Source: Brevibacterium sp. CBA3109 (GTDB lineage Bacteria > Actinomycetota > Actinomycetes > Actinomycetales > Brevibacteriaceae). Taken from it: a stretch of DNA of 64,000 nucleotides. The position numbers were made by a program, and so were the translations under genes. Positions 34,052-44,175 of the stretch are shown here, one piece after another. The stretch covers positions 124,001-188,000 of the forward strand of contig NZ_CP158281.1 of the NCBI RefSeq assembly GCF_040256645.1, given 5' to 3'. Every line of letters starts with the position of its first letter. Position 1 is the stretch's first letter. The notes below the pieces were generated by a model, which was not told where the DNA came from, searched no databases, and was given only the letters and a program-made list of their open reading frames with translations.

Positions 34052-34972
34052 TCAGTCGAAGCTCACCGAGTTCCTTGGCTCGGTGCGAACCGTGAGTTCG
34101 AAGACGTCGGGGCGGGAGTAGTGGCCGACGACGTCGAAGTCGAGATGGGAACGCGTCTTCGCCGTCGGATCGATCTCGGCATAGAGGATCGTCTCCTCGT
34201 CATAGACAGGGCCGGCCAACACTTCTCCGGTGGGCGCGACGATGATGCTGCCGCCGCGGATGGCGGTGCTGCCATACGGCAGGTCCACTTCGAACGGGTG
34301 ATCATCCGGATACGCGTCCGTAGTGATGAACTGGCAAGCGGAAAGCACATGCGTGCGCCCCTCGAGCGCGATGTGCGTCATCGTTGCAGCCCACGTCGGC
34401 CGGTCGTCGACGGTCGGAGCGCAGTAGAGCTCCACACCCTTGGCATACATCGTCTGCCGCAGCAAAGGCATGTAGTTCTCCCAACAGATGACCGACCCAA
34501 CGCGTCCGAGCGGAGTATCCATGGTGTCGAGCGTCGACCCGTCGCCGAAGCCCCAAATGAGGCGTTCCGAACCGGTGGGCATGAGCTTCCGGTGCGCCCC
34601 GGCGATCCCGACCTCGGGGTCGAGCATGAGTGCGGTGCAGTAGAGCGTGTTGCCGAGGCGTTCGATGATCCCGATGACGACGAAGAGTCCGAGTTCTTCG
34701 GCAGCCTCAGTCAGTCGTTCGACATCCGGCCCGTCGAGGGTCACCGCGCCGTTGCTGTAGCGCTCGTACTGTCGGCGCCCGTCGTCCGTGCGCAGTCCCA
34801 CCGGGGCGCCGAAGGTGCTGCCCTTCGGGTAGCCGCCGACGAACGCCTCGGGGAAGACGGCGATCTCGGCGCCGTTGTCGCGAGCCTCGGTCATCAGGCG
34901 AATCGCCTTGTCGACGGAGGCGTCGATGTCGAAGGGAACTGACCCTGCTTGGACGACTGCTGCTGTGGGCAT
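34052..34972 (-). CDS. Nitrilase/carbon-nitrogen hydrolase
   Basis: The 306-residue protein has the full catalytic triad: Glu42 in AVFPEAFVGGYPKG, Lys129 in AHRKLMPTGSER and Cys163 in GSVICWENYMPLL. The WENYMPL segment after the cysteine and the SACQFITTDAYPDD block are those of true nitrilases, which convert nitriles to acids and ammonia, although amidase activity cannot be excluded. The ATG at 34972 follows GAAGG. The open frame extends to 35524 only because of composition. Hydantoinase genes lie just upstream on the same strand, 142 bases away, so common use in degrading a nitrogen compound is plausible. Confidence 0.88.
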   Translation of the reverse strand: MPTAAVVQAGSVPFDIDASVDKAIRLMTEARDNGAEIAVFPEAFVGGYPKGSTFGAPVGLRTDDGRRQYERYSNGAVTLDGPDVERLTEAAEELGLFVVIGIIERLGNTLYCTALMLDPEVGIAGAHRKLMPTGSERLIWGFGDGSTLDTMDTPLGRVGSVICWENYMPLLRQTMYAKGVELYCAPTVDDRPTWAATMTHIALEGRTHVLSACQFITTDAYPDDHPFEVDLPYGSTAIRGGSIIVAPTGEVLAGPVYDEETILYAEIDPTAKTRSHLDFDVVGHYSRPDVFELTVRTEPRNSVSFD

Positions 34973-35114
34973 ATGGCTGACCTTCCTCGCTCTGCCGATG
35001 TGCTCTGCCGAACACTTCCTGGTCTCACCTTCGACCGCGAGGTGGGAAAGGTCAACCCCACGACTGCGGAGACGCCCGCCGTCAAAGGACGAGCGCCTCC
35101 GCTGATCGCAATCG

Positions 35115-37088
35115 TCAGTTCCAGTAGGAGGCTGAACGCGATCGCATGCTGTCGCGGAACTGAGCGGTCGACTTTTCGAGCAGCTCACCGGTCCCCCAGT
35201 CGAGGACGACGCCGTGTTGTCGGACGACGTCGTGAACAGACAGCTCGCCGTCACGGTAGCGACGTGCGACCTCGGAGGCATCAGCGTCCAACCAGGAATC
35301 GCGCTCGGCGCGGATCTTTTCGCGCTCCCGTGCTGTCGCCCCTTCATCGATCTCGTACTCGTCGAGTTCCGCATCGATCTCATGGACGACGACACCGTAG
35401 TCCTTGGCCGCACGATTGATGGAGACGTAGCCGTCGATGACATCCTCGAGGACCTCAGCGGTTGGACGCTCCAGCGGGTCACCGAAGCCGCCACCTCCGG
35501 CGCTTGGTCGTTCGAACGTGTCACCGGGGTTGATGGCTACATTCGAGAACGTGGCACCCAAGTAGCGCGGGTTCTCTGACGAAGGATTGAGCCAGACTCC
35601 GTGTGGGATCGATGGCAGTCCGCCATTGATGCCCCACGTCGTCGACCGCCCGCGGTCGCAGCAGTAGCTCATCACCGCACCGGTCGCATCTGTGAGGATG
35701 CCGCCTTTATTCACGCCGCAACCACCGCGGAACCTGCCGGGACCTCCGGAATCGATGTTGATCGAGTGCTGAGTGGTGACAACGGGAGTCAGTCGCTCTT
35801 GACCTTCAACTGGTTGGACCGCAAGCCCAGTACCGAAGACCGGAGACGTCGCGGAGGAGCCGTCCTTCGTCGACCGGCCGCCCCAGCCACCTGCCATCCA
35901 GTCGTACCACATGAAGTACGGGCTCGACTCGGTCCTGGCATCATGCCCACCGACAAGCAGATACTCGAGGTTGAATGCACACGCCATCGCGCGTTCGGGC
36001 ATGATGTGGGACCACAGTTCGAAGATCGCGTTCATGACCTTCTCGTACGGGCCCGAACAGAACCCGGTCACTGCATGCGGCCAGCCGGCGTTGACGACGG
36101 TGCCCTCCTCGCCGATCTCTGCGGTCACCGCCTGGTAGAACCCGGAATTGAGCGGAACCTCGGGGAAGAACGTCTTCGTGCCCGCGTAGATAGCAGAGAA
36201 GGTCGTCCCGTAGCCGGAGTTGAGGAACGTTGAGACCGCCTCGGCGGATCCCGTGAGGTCGTAGTGGATTCCCGACCCATCGAGCGTGAGCTTCACCCGG
36301 ATCGGAGCCAGGCCCTCACCCTTGGCCGGATCGCCGTCGAGGAAGTCGACCGTCTCCCACTCGCCCTTCGGCAGATCGCCGAGGCTGGCGAGCACGGTGC
36401 GGCAGACATAGTCCTGCGTCTCCTGCATCGCATCGAGGACCGTGTCCTTCGAATATTTGTCGACGAGGCGGAGCACTTCGCGTTCGCATACGGCTGTGGC
36501 CTCGGCTTGGGCGTTGAGATCGCCGAGGGCCTGATCGGGAGCGCGCGTATTCGACACGAGCAGCTGAGCCACATCGTGGAGGAACCGGCCCTTGTGCCAG
36601 ACCCGAAGCGGGGTGATACGCAGACCCTCACCGAAGTGCTCACTAGCAGAGACATCGAACGAGCCCGGGACGGACCCACCGATATCGGCCCAGTGGCCCT
36701 TGTTCTGCGCGAAGCCGATGATCTCGTCATCAGCGAAGATCGGACGAATGAAGCTGACGTCGTTGAAGTGGGTACCGCCTCGATAGGGGTCGTTGATGAG
36801 GAAGACGTCACCGGGGTTGATGTCGTCGCCGAACTCCTCCATAACTGCCTTGCACTGGAAATGCAGGGTGCCGACGTGGACGGCGATGTCTGCACTTCCT
36901 TGCATGACAGTGTTGCCGTCGCGGTCACAAAGTGCCGACGAGAAGTCGCGTGAATAGATGACGAACGAATAGCAGGTCCGCAGGATCTGTTCGCTCATGA
37001 GGTCGACGCTGGTCGCGAAGGCGTTCTTGAGTACTTCGAAAGTCACCGGGTCGAGCGTGGACGTCGACTGTTCCGTTGCTGTGGTCAT
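35115..37088 (-). CDS. hyuB: Hydantoinase/oxoprolinase subunit B
   Basis: The 657-residue protein is HyuB-like. Its N-terminus has DPVTFEVLKNAFATSVDLMS and DFSSALCDRDGNTVMQGSAD, then PGDVFLINDPYRGGTHFNDV near residue 97, a metal-binding element of this family. The C-terminal third includes GPGRFRGGCGVNKGG and FERPSAGGGGFGDPLERP. With HyuA it forms an ATP-dependent ring-opening enzyme for cyclic amides such as hydantoins, 5-oxoproline or lactams, or a related carboxylase. It lies ten bases after hyuA and ends with an extra tail of about 60 residues rich in Arg/Glu. Confidence 0.9.
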   Translation of the reverse strand: MTTATEQSTSTLDPVTFEVLKNAFATSVDLMSEQILRTCYSFVIYSRDFSSALCDRDGNTVMQGSADIAVHVGTLHFQCKAVMEEFGDDINPGDVFLINDPYRGGTHFNDVSFIRPIFADDEIIGFAQNKGHWADIGGSVPGSFDVSASEHFGEGLRITPLRVWHKGRFLHDVAQLLVSNTRAPDQALGDLNAQAEATAVCEREVLRLVDKYSKDTVLDAMQETQDYVCRTVLASLGDLPKGEWETVDFLDGDPAKGEGLAPIRVKLTLDGSGIHYDLTGSAEAVSTFLNSGYGTTFSAIYAGTKTFFPEVPLNSGFYQAVTAEIGEEGTVVNAGWPHAVTGFCSGPYEKVMNAIFELWSHIMPERAMACAFNLEYLLVGGHDARTESSPYFMWYDWMAGGWGGRSTKDGSSATSPVFGTGLAVQPVEGQERLTPVVTTQHSINIDSGGPGRFRGGCGVNKGGILTDATGAVMSYCCDRGRSTTWGINGGLPSIPHGVWLNPSSENPRYLGATFSNVAINPGDTFERPSAGGGGFGDPLERPTAEVLEDVIDGYVSINRAAKDYGVVVHEIDAELDEYEIDEGATAREREKIRAERDSWLDADASEVARRYRDGELSVHDVVRQHGVVLDWGTGELLEKSTAQFRDSMRSRSASYWN

Positions 37089-37098
37089 GGGTCTCTCC

Positions 37099-39189
37099 TC
37101 ACAGGCCGTTCTGTGTTGAATTGTTCGCAGCTGACAGCGCAGGCTCTGTTGTCTCGGCCGTCAGTGTGATGCGGATGTTGAACCACTCATCGATCACCGC
37201 GGACGAATTCGGCGGGATGACGGTGGTCGAGTCGATCTGGTTGAGGATCGCCGGTCCGATGAACGCAGCTCCCGAGGGCAAGTTCTCCCGCTGGTAGACC
37301 GGCGTCGAATGCCACTGTCCGTCGAAGTAGACGTCGCGGACCTCGAGCGGCTCACCGGGATCTTTGCTGCTGACAGGGGTTGGTTTGAAGGTCGGCTTCG
37401 GTGTCTTCCCGAGTGCCTTGAGGTGGAGTTGGTAGATCTCGACCGGGGTGTCGTCCTGCCGGAACGCGTACTGTTTCTCGTGTTCCTCGTGGAAGAGTTG
37501 GACGGCCTCGCGCAGCGCGTTCGGGCCGGAGCCTATCTTCACCTGCAGCGACCGCCACTGGCCGTGGTAACGCATTGAGATGCCACGTTCGAAGACCGAG
37601 TCTTCCTCGGCGACTTTCTCATGCCGCAGTCGATCACGACCTTCGAGTTCGAGTTCGCGGAAGTGCTGTTCGACCATTTCTGCGTCTGCGGAGTCCGCGA
37701 CGCCGGTGAACATCTGCGACAGGTCGTGCTGGATGTCGACGAGGAGGCACCCCAGCGCCGAGGTGACTCCCGGGCTGGGCGGGACGATGACAGTGGGGAT
37801 GTTGAGTTCGCGAGCGACGTCCGCCCCGTGCAATGCACCGGCACCGCCGAAGGCGATGAGTGCGAAGTCCCGGGGGTCGAGCCCGCGACGGATGGACACG
37901 AGGCGGACCGCATCGGCCATGTTCGCGTTGGCCACCTGGGCGATGGATTCGGCCGCGGAGTCGACATCGAGGCTGAGCGGATCGGCGATCTTCTCTTTGA
38001 TCGCTGCCCGTGCGCTCTCACGGTCCAGCGTCATCTCGCCGTCGGCGAGGTCGGTGCCCAGACGATTGAGGGCGAGGTTCGCATCGGTGTTCGTCGGTTG
38101 GTCGCCGCCGCGGCGATAGCAGACCGGACCGGGAGCGGCACCGGCCGACTGCGGCCCGTTGCGCAGGGAGCCGGCGATGTCGATGTGGGCCAAAGAGCCA
38201 CCGCCGGCTCCGCTGGTGAGTACTTCGATGCTCGGGAAGACGATGGGGTGGCCGTATTCGACTTCCCATTCGTTCGTCTCCCGCAGTTCGCCGTCTGCGA
38301 TGAGTGAGATGTCCGTCGAAGTGCCGCCCATGTCGAGTCCGACGGCATTGGCGTGACCGCACTGCTCGGCCACGTGCTGAGCGGCGATTGCGCCGGCGGC
38401 GATTCCTGAGGCCGCGAGTCGCACCGGGAACCGCTTGACCATCTCCGAGGTCATCGATCCACCGCCCGAATGTAGGAGAAGGAGTTCTCCGGCATAGCCG
38501 TCCTCGGTGAGGTTGGAGTCGAGCTGTTCGACGTAGCCGGATACCAGCGGACCAAGAACGGCATTGGCGACAGTCGTGTTGAACCGGTTGTGTTCGAAGA
38601 TCTCCGGAAGCACCTCGGCCGAGGTGGAGATGCTGGCTCCGGGGAGCTCCTCGGAGAGGATCTCGCGCATTCGGATCTCGTTCGCGGCGTTCGCATAGGA
38701 GTTGACGAAGCATACGGCCACGGTGTCGGCGCCGCGCTTCTTGAGCAGGCGACCGAGCTTCCTGGCCTCGTCTTCGTCGAGTTCGGTGATGATGTTGCCC
38801 GCGTAGTCGACGCGTTCGGTGACCTCGAAGCGGTCACGGCGACGGATATAGGGGCCGGAGACGTCGGAATAGGCGTCCCACAGATCGTCCTTCGTGCCAT
38901 CGCGGATCTCAATGACATCGCGGAAGCCCTTGGTCGTCACCATCGCTGATTCGGGGAATCTACGAGTGATGAGCGCGTTGGTGGCAACCGTCGTGCCATG
39001 TGAAAAGAGCTCGACCTGGCTGAGGTCGATGTCCGCCCGCTTCACTCCATTGAGGACAGCTTCCATGGGGTTGTCCGGGGTGGACGGGACTTTCGTCACT
39101 CGCATTGTCTGGGTGGATTCGTCGAATACACAGATGTCGGTGAATGTTCCGCCGACGTCAACTGCGACGCGTAGATCTGCCACGGTCAT
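37099..39189 (-). CDS. hyuA: Hydantoinase/oxoprolinase subunit A
   Basis: The 696-residue protein starts with the ASKHA phosphate-binding loop VAVDVGGTFTDICVFDE (residues 8-24). It carries the HyuA blocks FSHGTTVATNALITRR near residue 64, GLDMGGTSTDISLIADGE near 281 and LIAFGGAGALHGADVA near 445. It binds ATP and phosphorylates the amide oxygen so that subunit B can open the ring. It is the first gene of the unit hyuA-hyuB-nitrilase on the minus strand and faces the PucR-type regulator divergently. Confidence 0.9.
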   Translation of the reverse strand: MTVADLRVAVDVGGTFTDICVFDESTQTMRVTKVPSTPDNPMEAVLNGVKRADIDLSQVELFSHGTTVATNALITRRFPESAMVTTKGFRDVIEIRDGTKDDLWDAYSDVSGPYIRRRDRFEVTERVDYAGNIITELDEDEARKLGRLLKKRGADTVAVCFVNSYANAANEIRMREILSEELPGASISTSAEVLPEIFEHNRFNTTVANAVLGPLVSGYVEQLDSNLTEDGYAGELLLLHSGGGSMTSEMVKRFPVRLAASGIAAGAIAAQHVAEQCGHANAVGLDMGGTSTDISLIADGELRETNEWEVEYGHPIVFPSIEVLTSGAGGGSLAHIDIAGSLRNGPQSAGAAPGPVCYRRGGDQPTNTDANLALNRLGTDLADGEMTLDRESARAAIKEKIADPLSLDVDSAAESIAQVANANMADAVRLVSIRRGLDPRDFALIAFGGAGALHGADVARELNIPTVIVPPSPGVTSALGCLLVDIQHDLSQMFTGVADSADAEMVEQHFRELELEGRDRLRHEKVAEEDSVFERGISMRYHGQWRSLQVKIGSGPNALREAVQLFHEEHEKQYAFRQDDTPVEIYQLHLKALGKTPKPTFKPTPVSSKDPGEPLEVRDVYFDGQWHSTPVYQRENLPSGAAFIGPAILNQIDSTTVIPPNSSAVIDEWFNIRITLTAETTEPALSAANNSTQNGL

Positions 39190-39347
39190 CTCCTTCGATT
39201 GTGGTTTCCCTCATAGCCTGGCCTTCGATGATCGGGCCGGTCAATGGAGCAGGTGAAGGAAAAGACGGCTAGATTTGTAAGAATCACAAAGCCGTGCCGA
39301 TGGCGTTGAATGATGCAGCCGGCGAGTGGGAGCAGAGGTGGAATCCA

Positions 39348-40559
39348 ATGAGTTCGAACCGAGACGCCCTGGCGCGAGAGCGAATCTTCGATGAGCTTCT
39401 GAGCGCGATGAATTCTGCAGATCCGCTGGAATCGGCGCTCTCACGGGTGGCGCGGATGAGCAGGGGAGCAGGACTCGTCATCAACGAATTCGGCGAGGTC
39501 GTCAGGTCCGTCGGTTCCGCCCCAGTCCACCTCATCGCCCGCTGGACTCAGGAGGAGGTCGTCGGTCCGGCGACACCAGCGGGCTGGGCCGAGTCGACGT
39601 CCGGTGCGATCGGTCGCTGGAATGTGCACGCTCGAACCGTGCGACTACGCAGCCGCGCCCATGTCATCGTCGTCGCCGTCCACGCCGATGACGAAGAAGC
39701 CGGTAGTGCCGGCAGCAAGCGTCGAAGTGGAACTGGGGAGGGTAGAGCTGGCAGCGGCACGAACACCACCCACTCGTCCGCCGAGGTGATCCTCGACGTT
39801 CTGTCCAAACTCCTGCGCGCCTTCGAGGGATTCGAGTCCTTTTCGATCAGCAATCGCCGAGAGGAATCGTCGCGGGTTCTGCGCGACTTGGAAGCCGGTG
39901 TCTCTCCCGGTCGCGAACCAGCGCTCTGGCGGGTCCTCGAGACCTTCGGCTTTGCAGCCTACGAGCCGATCCGGGCTTTGCGCCTCCGCATCGACGCCTC
40001 CGACCCGGGGCGCGGGAAACCGACCCCGAACCCGGGGAGCGGCCTGGTCATCAAGGATTCCGGACACGTCAGTTCGATGGTCGAACAAACCGCGCTCTGC
40101 ACAGCCGACTTCGACATCGAGGGCAGTCTCGACGATTCCGGCCTCATCGGAGTCGGGGTCTCCGGACTTTTCACAGCACTCAGCCAAGTACCGGAGATGC
40201 TGCAGACGGCAGGCGTGGCGCTTGCCTCGGCAGGGGAGTCGAGGTTCGCTTTCGTCGACCGCATGCGCCCGATCGAGTGGGCAGAGGCCCGGATGAATTC
40301 ACGTTTCGACCGCCGACTCGTCGATCACTTCCTCGCTCCGCTCATCAGCAGCCCCGAGGCGCAGACGACGCTGCGAACCTATGTGGACTGTGGCGGCAAC
40401 ATCGCCGAGGTGGCACGGCGGCTCCAGGTCCACGAGAACACCGTGCGCTACCGGATCGGGCTCATCGAGAAACCGCTCGGCTCTCGGATCACCGACCCTC
40501 GCACCGCCGCCGAAATCGTGCTCGCACTGCAATGTCTCGATTCGGCCGACTACGCGTAA
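39348..40559 (+). CDS. PucR-type helix-turn-helix regulator
   Basis: The 403-residue protein lacks a recognisable N-terminal sensor but has a clear C-terminal PucR helix-turn-helix (TLRTYVDCGGNIAEVARRLQ, then VHENTVRYRIGLIE). A middle GGDEF-like spacer region precedes it. I chose the ATG at 39348 because AGAGGTGG lies six bases before it; starts at 39294 (GTG) or 39300 (ATG) remain open. PucR/CdaR proteins usually control purine, sugar acid or amide catabolism next to them. This one is divergent from hyuAB and probably regulates it. Confidence 0.82.
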   Translation: MSSNRDALARERIFDELLSAMNSADPLESALSRVARMSRGAGLVINEFGEVVRSVGSAPVHLIARWTQEEVVGPATPAGWAESTSGAIGRWNVHARTVRLRSRAHVIVVAVHADDEEAGSAGSKRRSGTGEGRAGSGTNTTHSSAEVILDVLSKLLRAFEGFESFSISNRREESSRVLRDLEAGVSPGREPALWRVLETFGFAAYEPIRALRLRIDASDPGRGKPTPNPGSGLVIKDSGHVSSMVEQTALCTADFDIEGSLDDSGLIGVGVSGLFTALSQVPEMLQTAGVALASAGESRFAFVDRMRPIEWAEARMNSRFDRRLVDHFLAPLISSPEAQTTLRTYVDCGGNIAEVARRLQVHENTVRYRIGLIEKPLGSRITDPRTAAEIVLALQCLDSADYA

Positions 40560-40568
40560 CCTGAGAGC

Positions 40569-42908
40569 ATGCCCCGTCACCTTCTGACCTCGACGCCGCC
40601 GACCCCCGACCCTCCCCGAGGCGGTCCCGCCGGTGACGAGGTAAACAGCGCCGACACGTCTGCCTTGCTCAAACAGCACCCGAAGGGCCCCTTACGAGGC
40701 CGCGGGGCACTGCTCGTCCTCTTCGCGATCCTGCTCGTCGCCTGGGTGGGTGTCGCCGGAGTCGGTGGACCCTACTTCGGCAAGATCTCCGAGGTGGCCA
40801 CGAACGATCGTTCCTCATTCCTCCCCGAGTCCGCCGAATCGACCCGAGCACAGGAGATCATCGACCGCTTCAGTGACGACGACTATGTCCCCGCCATCGT
40901 CGTTCTCGAGAACACGGACGGCCTCACCGACGACGACTCCGTGGCCCTCGACGACGTGGCGAAGGAACTCGACGACGACGGTCTGCTTGCCGCCGACGCC
41001 TCACCGGTCATCCCCGCGGACGACGGCGACGCCCTCCAACTCATCCTCCCCGTCTCCTCCGACACCACCGCCGATGACGTCGAGAAGATCAGAGACGTCA
41101 TCGCGAACACCTTCCCGACCGCGAATGCCGCCGATGCGACGCCGGATGAGTCCGGCAACGTCGCCACCCCGGCCACGGTTGCCGATGTCTACGTCACCGG
41201 CCCCGCCGGGTTCGCCGCCGACCTCACCGAGGCCTTCGCCGGCATCGACGGGATCCTCCTGCTCGTCGCCCTCATCGCGGTCTTCGTCATCCTCGTCATC
41301 GTCTACCGCTCTCCGCTGCTGCCGATCATCGTCCTCTTCACCTCGGTCGCCGCGCTGTCCGCGTCGATCTTCGTCATCTGGCATCTCGCCGACGCCGGGA
41401 TCCTGCTCATCAACGGCCAGGTCCAGGGCATCCTCTTCATCCTCGTCGTCGGCGCCACCACGGACTATTCCCTCCTCGTCGTGGCCCGGTTCCGCGATGC
41501 CCTGCAGACCGAGCCGGATCGTGTTCGGGCCGGGCTCGCTGCGCTCAAGGGCGTCACCGAACCGATCGCGGCCTCCGGAGGCACCGTCATCGCCGGCCTC
41601 CTGGTCCTCCTGTTCACCGACCTTGCGTCGACGCGCGCCCTCGGCCCGGTCGCGGCCATCGGCATCGTCGTTGCCATGCTCGCGGCGCTGACCTTCCTGC
41701 CCGCCGCGCTCATCATCATCGGTCGTGCCGTGTTCTGGCCGTTCCGACCCCAGGTGACGACCGCCGAGGTTGGGCTCCGTAAGAAGGGAATGTGGGCCCG
41801 GATCGCGGGTGGGATCGCCGCCCGACCGCGCCTGATCTGGATCGGACTCGTCATCCTGCTGGCTCTGCCGCTCATTGCGGTGCCGCAGTTCAAGTCGTCC
41901 GGGGTCGCGCAGAGCGAGTTCGTGCTCGGCGAATCCGAGGCTCGTGACGGCCAGGACGTCCTGGCCGAGCATTTCCCAGGTGGGTCCGGAACTCCGACCC
42001 AGGTCGTGCTCGACGCGAACGAACTGAGCACTGCCGCCGAGGCGGTCGGCCGCCTCGGCGGGGTCGGTTCGATGACCGTGGCCGCTGAGGATTCCCCGAG
42101 CGGAACCATCGGGATCGACGAGGACGGAAAGCTCCAGCCCCCGCAGGGTGGCCCGGCCAGCGGAGCACCGGATGCTGCCGGCGGCTCGGCGGCGATCGAT
42201 CCCACCGAGGTCGACGGTCAGGTCCTCCTTGAAGTCACCCTCTCCGATGCGGCGGACTCCCTGGCTGCCGAGACGACGGTGACGGAGATCCGCGAGGCCG
42301 TCCACGACGTCGACCCCGATGCGCTGGTGGGCGGGCAGACTGCGGTCGACCTGGACACGAACAACACCGCCGAGGCGGACCGGACCCTGGCGATCCCGAT
42401 CATCCTGGTTGTCATCACAGTCATCCTCATCCTGCTGTTGCGGTCCCTGTTCGCGCCGCTGCTGCTCGTGGTCCTGACCGTGCTGTCCTTCGGCACCGCG
42501 CTGGGAGTCTCGGCGCTCGTGTTCAACCACCTCATCGGATTCCCGGGCGCCGATCCCTCGGTGCCGCTCTACGCCTTCGTCTTCCTCGTCGCGCTCGGCA
42601 TCGACTACAACATCTTCCTCATGTCCAGGGTGCGCGAGGAGTCGCTCAAGGTGGGCACAAGGGCAGGCGTGCTCAAGGGGCTCGTGGCGACGGGTGGGGT
42701 GATCACCTCGGCGGGCGTGGTGCTTGCGGCGACCTTCGCGGCACTCGGGGTCATCCCGATCATGTTCCTCGTCCAGCTCGCCTTCATCGTCACTTTCGGC
42801 GTGCTGCTCGACGCCATCCTCGTGCGCTCGCTCGTCGTCCCGGCCCTCGTCCACGACATCGGGCGCGGAGTGTGGTGGCCGTGGCGGAAACGGATCCCGC
42901 GGGACTGA
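40569..42908 (+). CDS. MMPL-family RND transporter
   Basis: The 779-residue membrane protein has the two-fold RND layout. One helix near residues 40-60 precedes an external domain, five helices follow (about 218-400), and then the same pattern repeats (about 425-445, external domain, 610-765). MMPL signatures include GATTDYSLLVVARFRD in the first half and LGIDYNIFLMSRVREE in the second, where Asp-Tyr pairs form the proton relay. Related actinobacterial proteins export lipids or drugs. It starts nine bases after the PucR gene, so they may share transcripts, but there is no clear functional link. The second external domain holds a flexible Gly/Pro/Ala stretch. Confidence 0.88.
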   Translation: MPRHLLTSTPPTPDPPRGGPAGDEVNSADTSALLKQHPKGPLRGRGALLVLFAILLVAWVGVAGVGGPYFGKISEVATNDRSSFLPESAESTRAQEIIDRFSDDDYVPAIVVLENTDGLTDDDSVALDDVAKELDDDGLLAADASPVIPADDGDALQLILPVSSDTTADDVEKIRDVIANTFPTANAADATPDESGNVATPATVADVYVTGPAGFAADLTEAFAGIDGILLLVALIAVFVILVIVYRSPLLPIIVLFTSVAALSASIFVIWHLADAGILLINGQVQGILFILVVGATTDYSLLVVARFRDALQTEPDRVRAGLAALKGVTEPIAASGGTVIAGLLVLLFTDLASTRALGPVAAIGIVVAMLAALTFLPAALIIIGRAVFWPFRPQVTTAEVGLRKKGMWARIAGGIAARPRLIWIGLVILLALPLIAVPQFKSSGVAQSEFVLGESEARDGQDVLAEHFPGGSGTPTQVVLDANELSTAAEAVGRLGGVGSMTVAAEDSPSGTIGIDEDGKLQPPQGGPASGAPDAAGGSAAIDPTEVDGQVLLEVTLSDAADSLAAETTVTEIREAVHDVDPDALVGGQTAVDLDTNNTAEADRTLAIPIILVVITVILILLLRSLFAPLLLVVLTVLSFGTALGVSALVFNHLIGFPGADPSVPLYAFVFLVALGIDYNIFLMSRVREESLKVGTRAGVLKGLVATGGVITSAGVVLAATFAALGVIPIMFLVQLAFIVTFGVLLDAILVRSLVVPALVHDIGRGVWWPWRKRIPRD

Positions 42909-43100
42909 GCGAGGAACCGCCTCGGCGGGGGACGGCATCCGTCGCGGCCGGCGGATCCCGGCGGTCGGGCAGCGAACGTCGGACCGCCTCGGCGATGGAA
43001 AACGGATTCATCACAATCCGTCCTGCGCAGTGGTCGACTGTGGCGATGATCACGGTGTTCCTCTAGGATGCAGTACGTAGGTATTGCTCACGCAACACTC

Positions 43101-43115
43101 ACCTGATCATCAGGT
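43101..43115. promoter_or_regulatory. Palindrome in the TAXI-TRAP leader
   Basis: ACCTGAT-C-ATCAGGT is a seven-base perfect inverted repeat with a one-base centre. It lies just before the AAGGAG ribosome-binding site (43119-43124) of the TAXI gene. A TAGGAT at 43064-43069 could be the -10 element of its promoter. A repressor bound here would block transcription just after initiation. Confidence 0.4.
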
Positions 43116-43131
43116 TTCGAAGGAGAACACA

Positions 43132-44127
43132 ATGAGGCGCACTCTTCGCCGACCCCGCACCCTCGCCGCAGCCGCCGGAATCGCGGCCCTGACACTGCTC
43201 GCCACCGCCTGCGGAGGCGGAGGCGGCGGAGGTGGAGGTGGTGAGGAAGGCGAACAGAGCGCCGACTTCATCACGATCGCCACCGGCGGCTCCTCGGGCG
43301 TGTACTACCAGGTCGGAGCCACGATGTCGGAGATCCTCGCCGACGAACTGGGCGCCGACACCTCCGTGCAGTCGACGGGCGCCTCGGTGGAGAACCTCAC
43401 CCTCATCCAGGACGGGGGAGCGGAACTCGCCTTCACCCAGGGCGACGCGGTCGACCAGGCCCTGGCCGGCGAGGGAGCCTTCGACGGCAAGCAGATCGAC
43501 TCCCTGCCCGTCGTCGCCAACCTCTACGACCAGTACGTCCAGCTTGTGACCATCGAAGGCTCGGGCATCGACTCGATCGAGGACATCAAGGGCAAATCGG
43601 TCTCCGTCGGCGATCAGAACTCCGGCGTCGAACTCAACGCCCGCACCGTCGTCGACGCCTACGGGCTCAGCTACGACGACTTCAGCGCCGACTACCTGCC
43701 CTACGCCGAGGCGATCGACCAGATGCGCAACGGTCAGCTCGACGCCGCATTCGTCACCAGCGGTCTGCCGAACTCCGCGGTCACCGACTTAGCGACCAGC
43801 GACGACGTCAAGGTCGTCCCGTTCACCGGGGACGGACGGGAGAAGCTGCTGTCCGAGCACGACTACTTCGGCGAAGGCGAGATCCCGGCCGGCACCTACG
43901 GCGACAGCAAGGCGGCCGAGACCCTGACGATTCCCAACCTGCTGGTCGTCAGCCCCTCGCTCAGCGACGACGCCGTCTACGACATCACGAAGACCCTGTT
44001 CGACAACATCGACAAGGTCCAGAGCTCGCACAACGCGGCCAAGGACATCACCGTCGACAATGCGCAGGACGTGCCCGTGAGCGAACTCGCCCCCGGAGCG
44101 AAGAAGTACTTCGACGAACAGGGCTGA
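43132..44127 (+). CDS. TAXI-family TRAP transporter solute-binding lipoprotein
   Basis: The 331-residue protein has a signal peptide with a lipobox (LLATACGGG) and a glycine-rich linker. The TAXI domain follows, with FITIATGGSSGVYYQVGATM near residue 44, AELAFTQGDAVDQALAGE, and the TAXI-type DAYGLSYDDFSADYLPYAEA segment. It binds the ligand outside the membrane for the fused TRAP permease downstream. TAXI proteins have been tied to glutamate or 2-oxoglutarate uptake in some species, but the ligand here is not determined. GAAGGAGA precedes the ATG at 43132; the longer open frame from 43084 has no site. Confidence 0.9.
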   Translation: MRRTLRRPRTLAAAAGIAALTLLATACGGGGGGGGGGEEGEQSADFITIATGGSSGVYYQVGATMSEILADELGADTSVQSTGASVENLTLIQDGGAELAFTQGDAVDQALAGEGAFDGKQIDSLPVVANLYDQYVQLVTIEGSGIDSIEDIKGKSVSVGDQNSGVELNARTVVDAYGLSYDDFSADYLPYAEAIDQMRNGQLDAAFVTSGLPNSAVTDLATSDDVKVVPFTGDGREKLLSEHDYFGEGEIPAGTYGDSKAAETLTIPNLLVVSPSLSDDAVYDITKTLFDNIDKVQSSHNAAKDITVDNAQDVPVSELAPGAKKYFDEQG

Positions 44128-44175
44128 GCCATCACGAGCCTGACCCGCAGGGCGGCTCTCACGCTCGCCACCACG

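Noticed and set aside
41001..42938. 645-codon minus-strand open frame
   Set aside because: Antisense to the MMPL transporter; almost only Asp, Glu, Gly and Arg, typical of a shadow of membrane helices.
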